Origin: Gammaproteobacteria bacterium
GTDB lineage: Bacteria > Pseudomonadota > Gammaproteobacteria > Xanthomonadales > Rhodanobacteraceae
NCBI GenBank assembly: GCA_005877675.1
Contig: VBNZ01000032.1
Location: 619 to 6,253, forward strand
DNA: 5,635 bases
Direction of reading: 5' to 3'
Numbering within the stretch: position 1 is the first letter of the stretch; the number at the start of each line of letters is the position of its first letter. The translations under genes were made by a program, and so were the position numbers. The notes under the pieces are model-generated. The model had not been told where the DNA came from. It searched no databases and saw only the letters and a program-made list of their open reading frames with translations. This document shows positions 4,931 to 5,635 of the stretch, piece by piece.

Positions 4931-5635
4931 TCACACCTCGACCGCGCTCGCATGCTCGCGCGTCGCTGCGAATGTGACGTCGGGCCAGCGCTCTTGGGTC
5001 AATTGCAGATTCACGCGTGAGGGCGCGAGGTAGACGAGTTCGCCCGCTGCATCGATTGCAAGGTGGGTGGAGTTCTTATCGCGCAGCTCTTCGACCTTCT
5101 TGTCGCCGCCGCGCACCCAGCGCGCGGTGACGACGCCGACGTTTTCGAACACGCAATCGACACCGTACTCGTCCTTCAATCGATACGCGACGACATCGAA
5201 CTGCAGCACACCGATCGCGCCGAGGATCAGGTCGTTCGACATCAGCGGACGAAAGAACTGCGTTGCACCTTCCTCGGACAGCTGCGCGAGCCCTTTCTGC
5301 AGCTGCTTCATCTTGAGCGGATCGCGCAGGCGCGCGCGGCGGAACAATTCCGGGGCGAAGTTCGGAATGCCGGTGAACGACAAGGCTTCGCCTTCGCTGA
5401 AAGTGTCGCCGATCGAGATCGTGCCATGGTTGTGGATGCCGATCACATCGCCCGGGTACGCCCTTTCCACGATGTCGCGATCGCTGGCCATGAACGTCAA
5501 CGCATTGGCGAGTTTCATCTCCTTCGCGCTGCGCACGTGGAAAGCCTTCATGCCCGCGCTGAATTCGCCGGAACAGATACGCATGAACGCGACGCGGTCG
5601 CGGTGCATCGGATCCATGTTCGCCTGGATCTTGAA
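4931..5635 (-). CDS. prfC: Peptide chain release factor 3 (RF3), C-terminal part (5' end outside window)
   Basis: RF3 is a ribosome-associated GTPase that recycles RF1 and RF2 after termination. The window holds about the last 234 residues of a family usually about 530 long. The coding frame continues to the right edge with FKIQAN ahead of MDPMHRDRVAFMRICSG, so the Met at 5617 is internal and not the start. Visible parts are the second domain (a beta barrel, up to about GDVIGIHNHGTISIGDTFSE) and the RF3-specific C-terminal domain, starting TGIPNFAPELFRRARLRDP. It continues with QLSEEGATQFFRP, GAIGVLQFDVV, TARWV and NLQLTQERWPDVTF, and ends TREHASAVEV with a TGA stop at 4933-4931. The GTPase domain lies outside the window. 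It is convergent with the CBS gene across the repeat region. Nothing in the visible part suggests damage. Confidence 0.97.
   Translation of the reverse strand, partial: FKIQANMDPMHRDRVAFMRICSGEFSAGMKAFHVRSAKEMKLANALTFMASDRDIVERAYPGDVIGIHNHGTISIGDTFSEGEALSFTGIPNFAPELFRRARLRDPLKMKQLQKGLAQLSEEGATQFFRPLMSNDLILGAIGVLQFDVVAYRLKDEYGVDCVFENVGVVTARWVRGGDKKVEELRDKNSTHLAIDAAGELVYLAPSRVNLQLTQERWPDVTFAATREHASAVEV

Noticed and set aside
5599..5617. Met at 5617 considered as the start of a short 228-residue protein.
   Set aside because: The reading frame continues upstream to the window edge with FKIQAN, matching the internal RF3 sequence, so the gene is truncated by the window and not short.

Overview
The window looks like ordinary chromosomal DNA of a high-GC gammaproteobacterium, most likely in the order Lysobacterales (Xanthomonadales; a Rhodanobacteraceae-like genus would fit). 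This rests on three things read by eye: a TonB-dependent receptor with the long signal peptide and the ETIVVTGS-type TonB box common in that group, a lineage-typical exported protein of unknown function, and an MtgA/RF3 pair of gammaproteobacterial type. No database search was possible, so the assignment is an inference.

Layout from left to right. Positions 1-664 (minus) are the N-terminal part of a TonB-dependent outer-membrane receptor that runs off the left edge. Positions 665-1010 are non-coding and carry its leader and candidate promoter. Positions 1011-2045 (minus) encode an exported protein, probably a small outer-membrane beta barrel, that I cannot name. A divergent control region (2046-2233) separates it from mtgA (2234-2938, plus), a monofunctional peptidoglycan glycosyltransferase. 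A GT2 polyisoprenyl-phosphate glycosyltransferase (2996-4021, plus) and a stand-alone tandem-CBS protein (4082-4507, plus) follow at short spacing, so these three may be co-transcribed. The right edge (4931-5635, minus) is the C-terminal part of peptide chain release factor 3 (prfC), convergent with the CBS gene.

Most of the named genes concern the cell envelope: outer-membrane uptake, an exported barrel-like protein, glycan-strand polymerisation on lipid II, and a glycosyltransferase that probably loads a sugar onto a polyprenyl phosphate. The CBS protein may be an energy or nucleotide sensor, but nothing here ties it to a partner.

The most unusual part is the convergent intergenic region 4508-4930. 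It holds two copies of a 109-bp REP/MITE-like element with inverted ends. Each copy is joined to a copy of the 3' end of the CBS gene, and between them lies a degenerate set of 27-bp (nine-codon) repeats also derived from the CBS gene. This reads as a local tandem duplication followed by slippage. I see no CRISPR, phage, toxin-antitoxin, defence or biosynthetic system, and no RNA gene.
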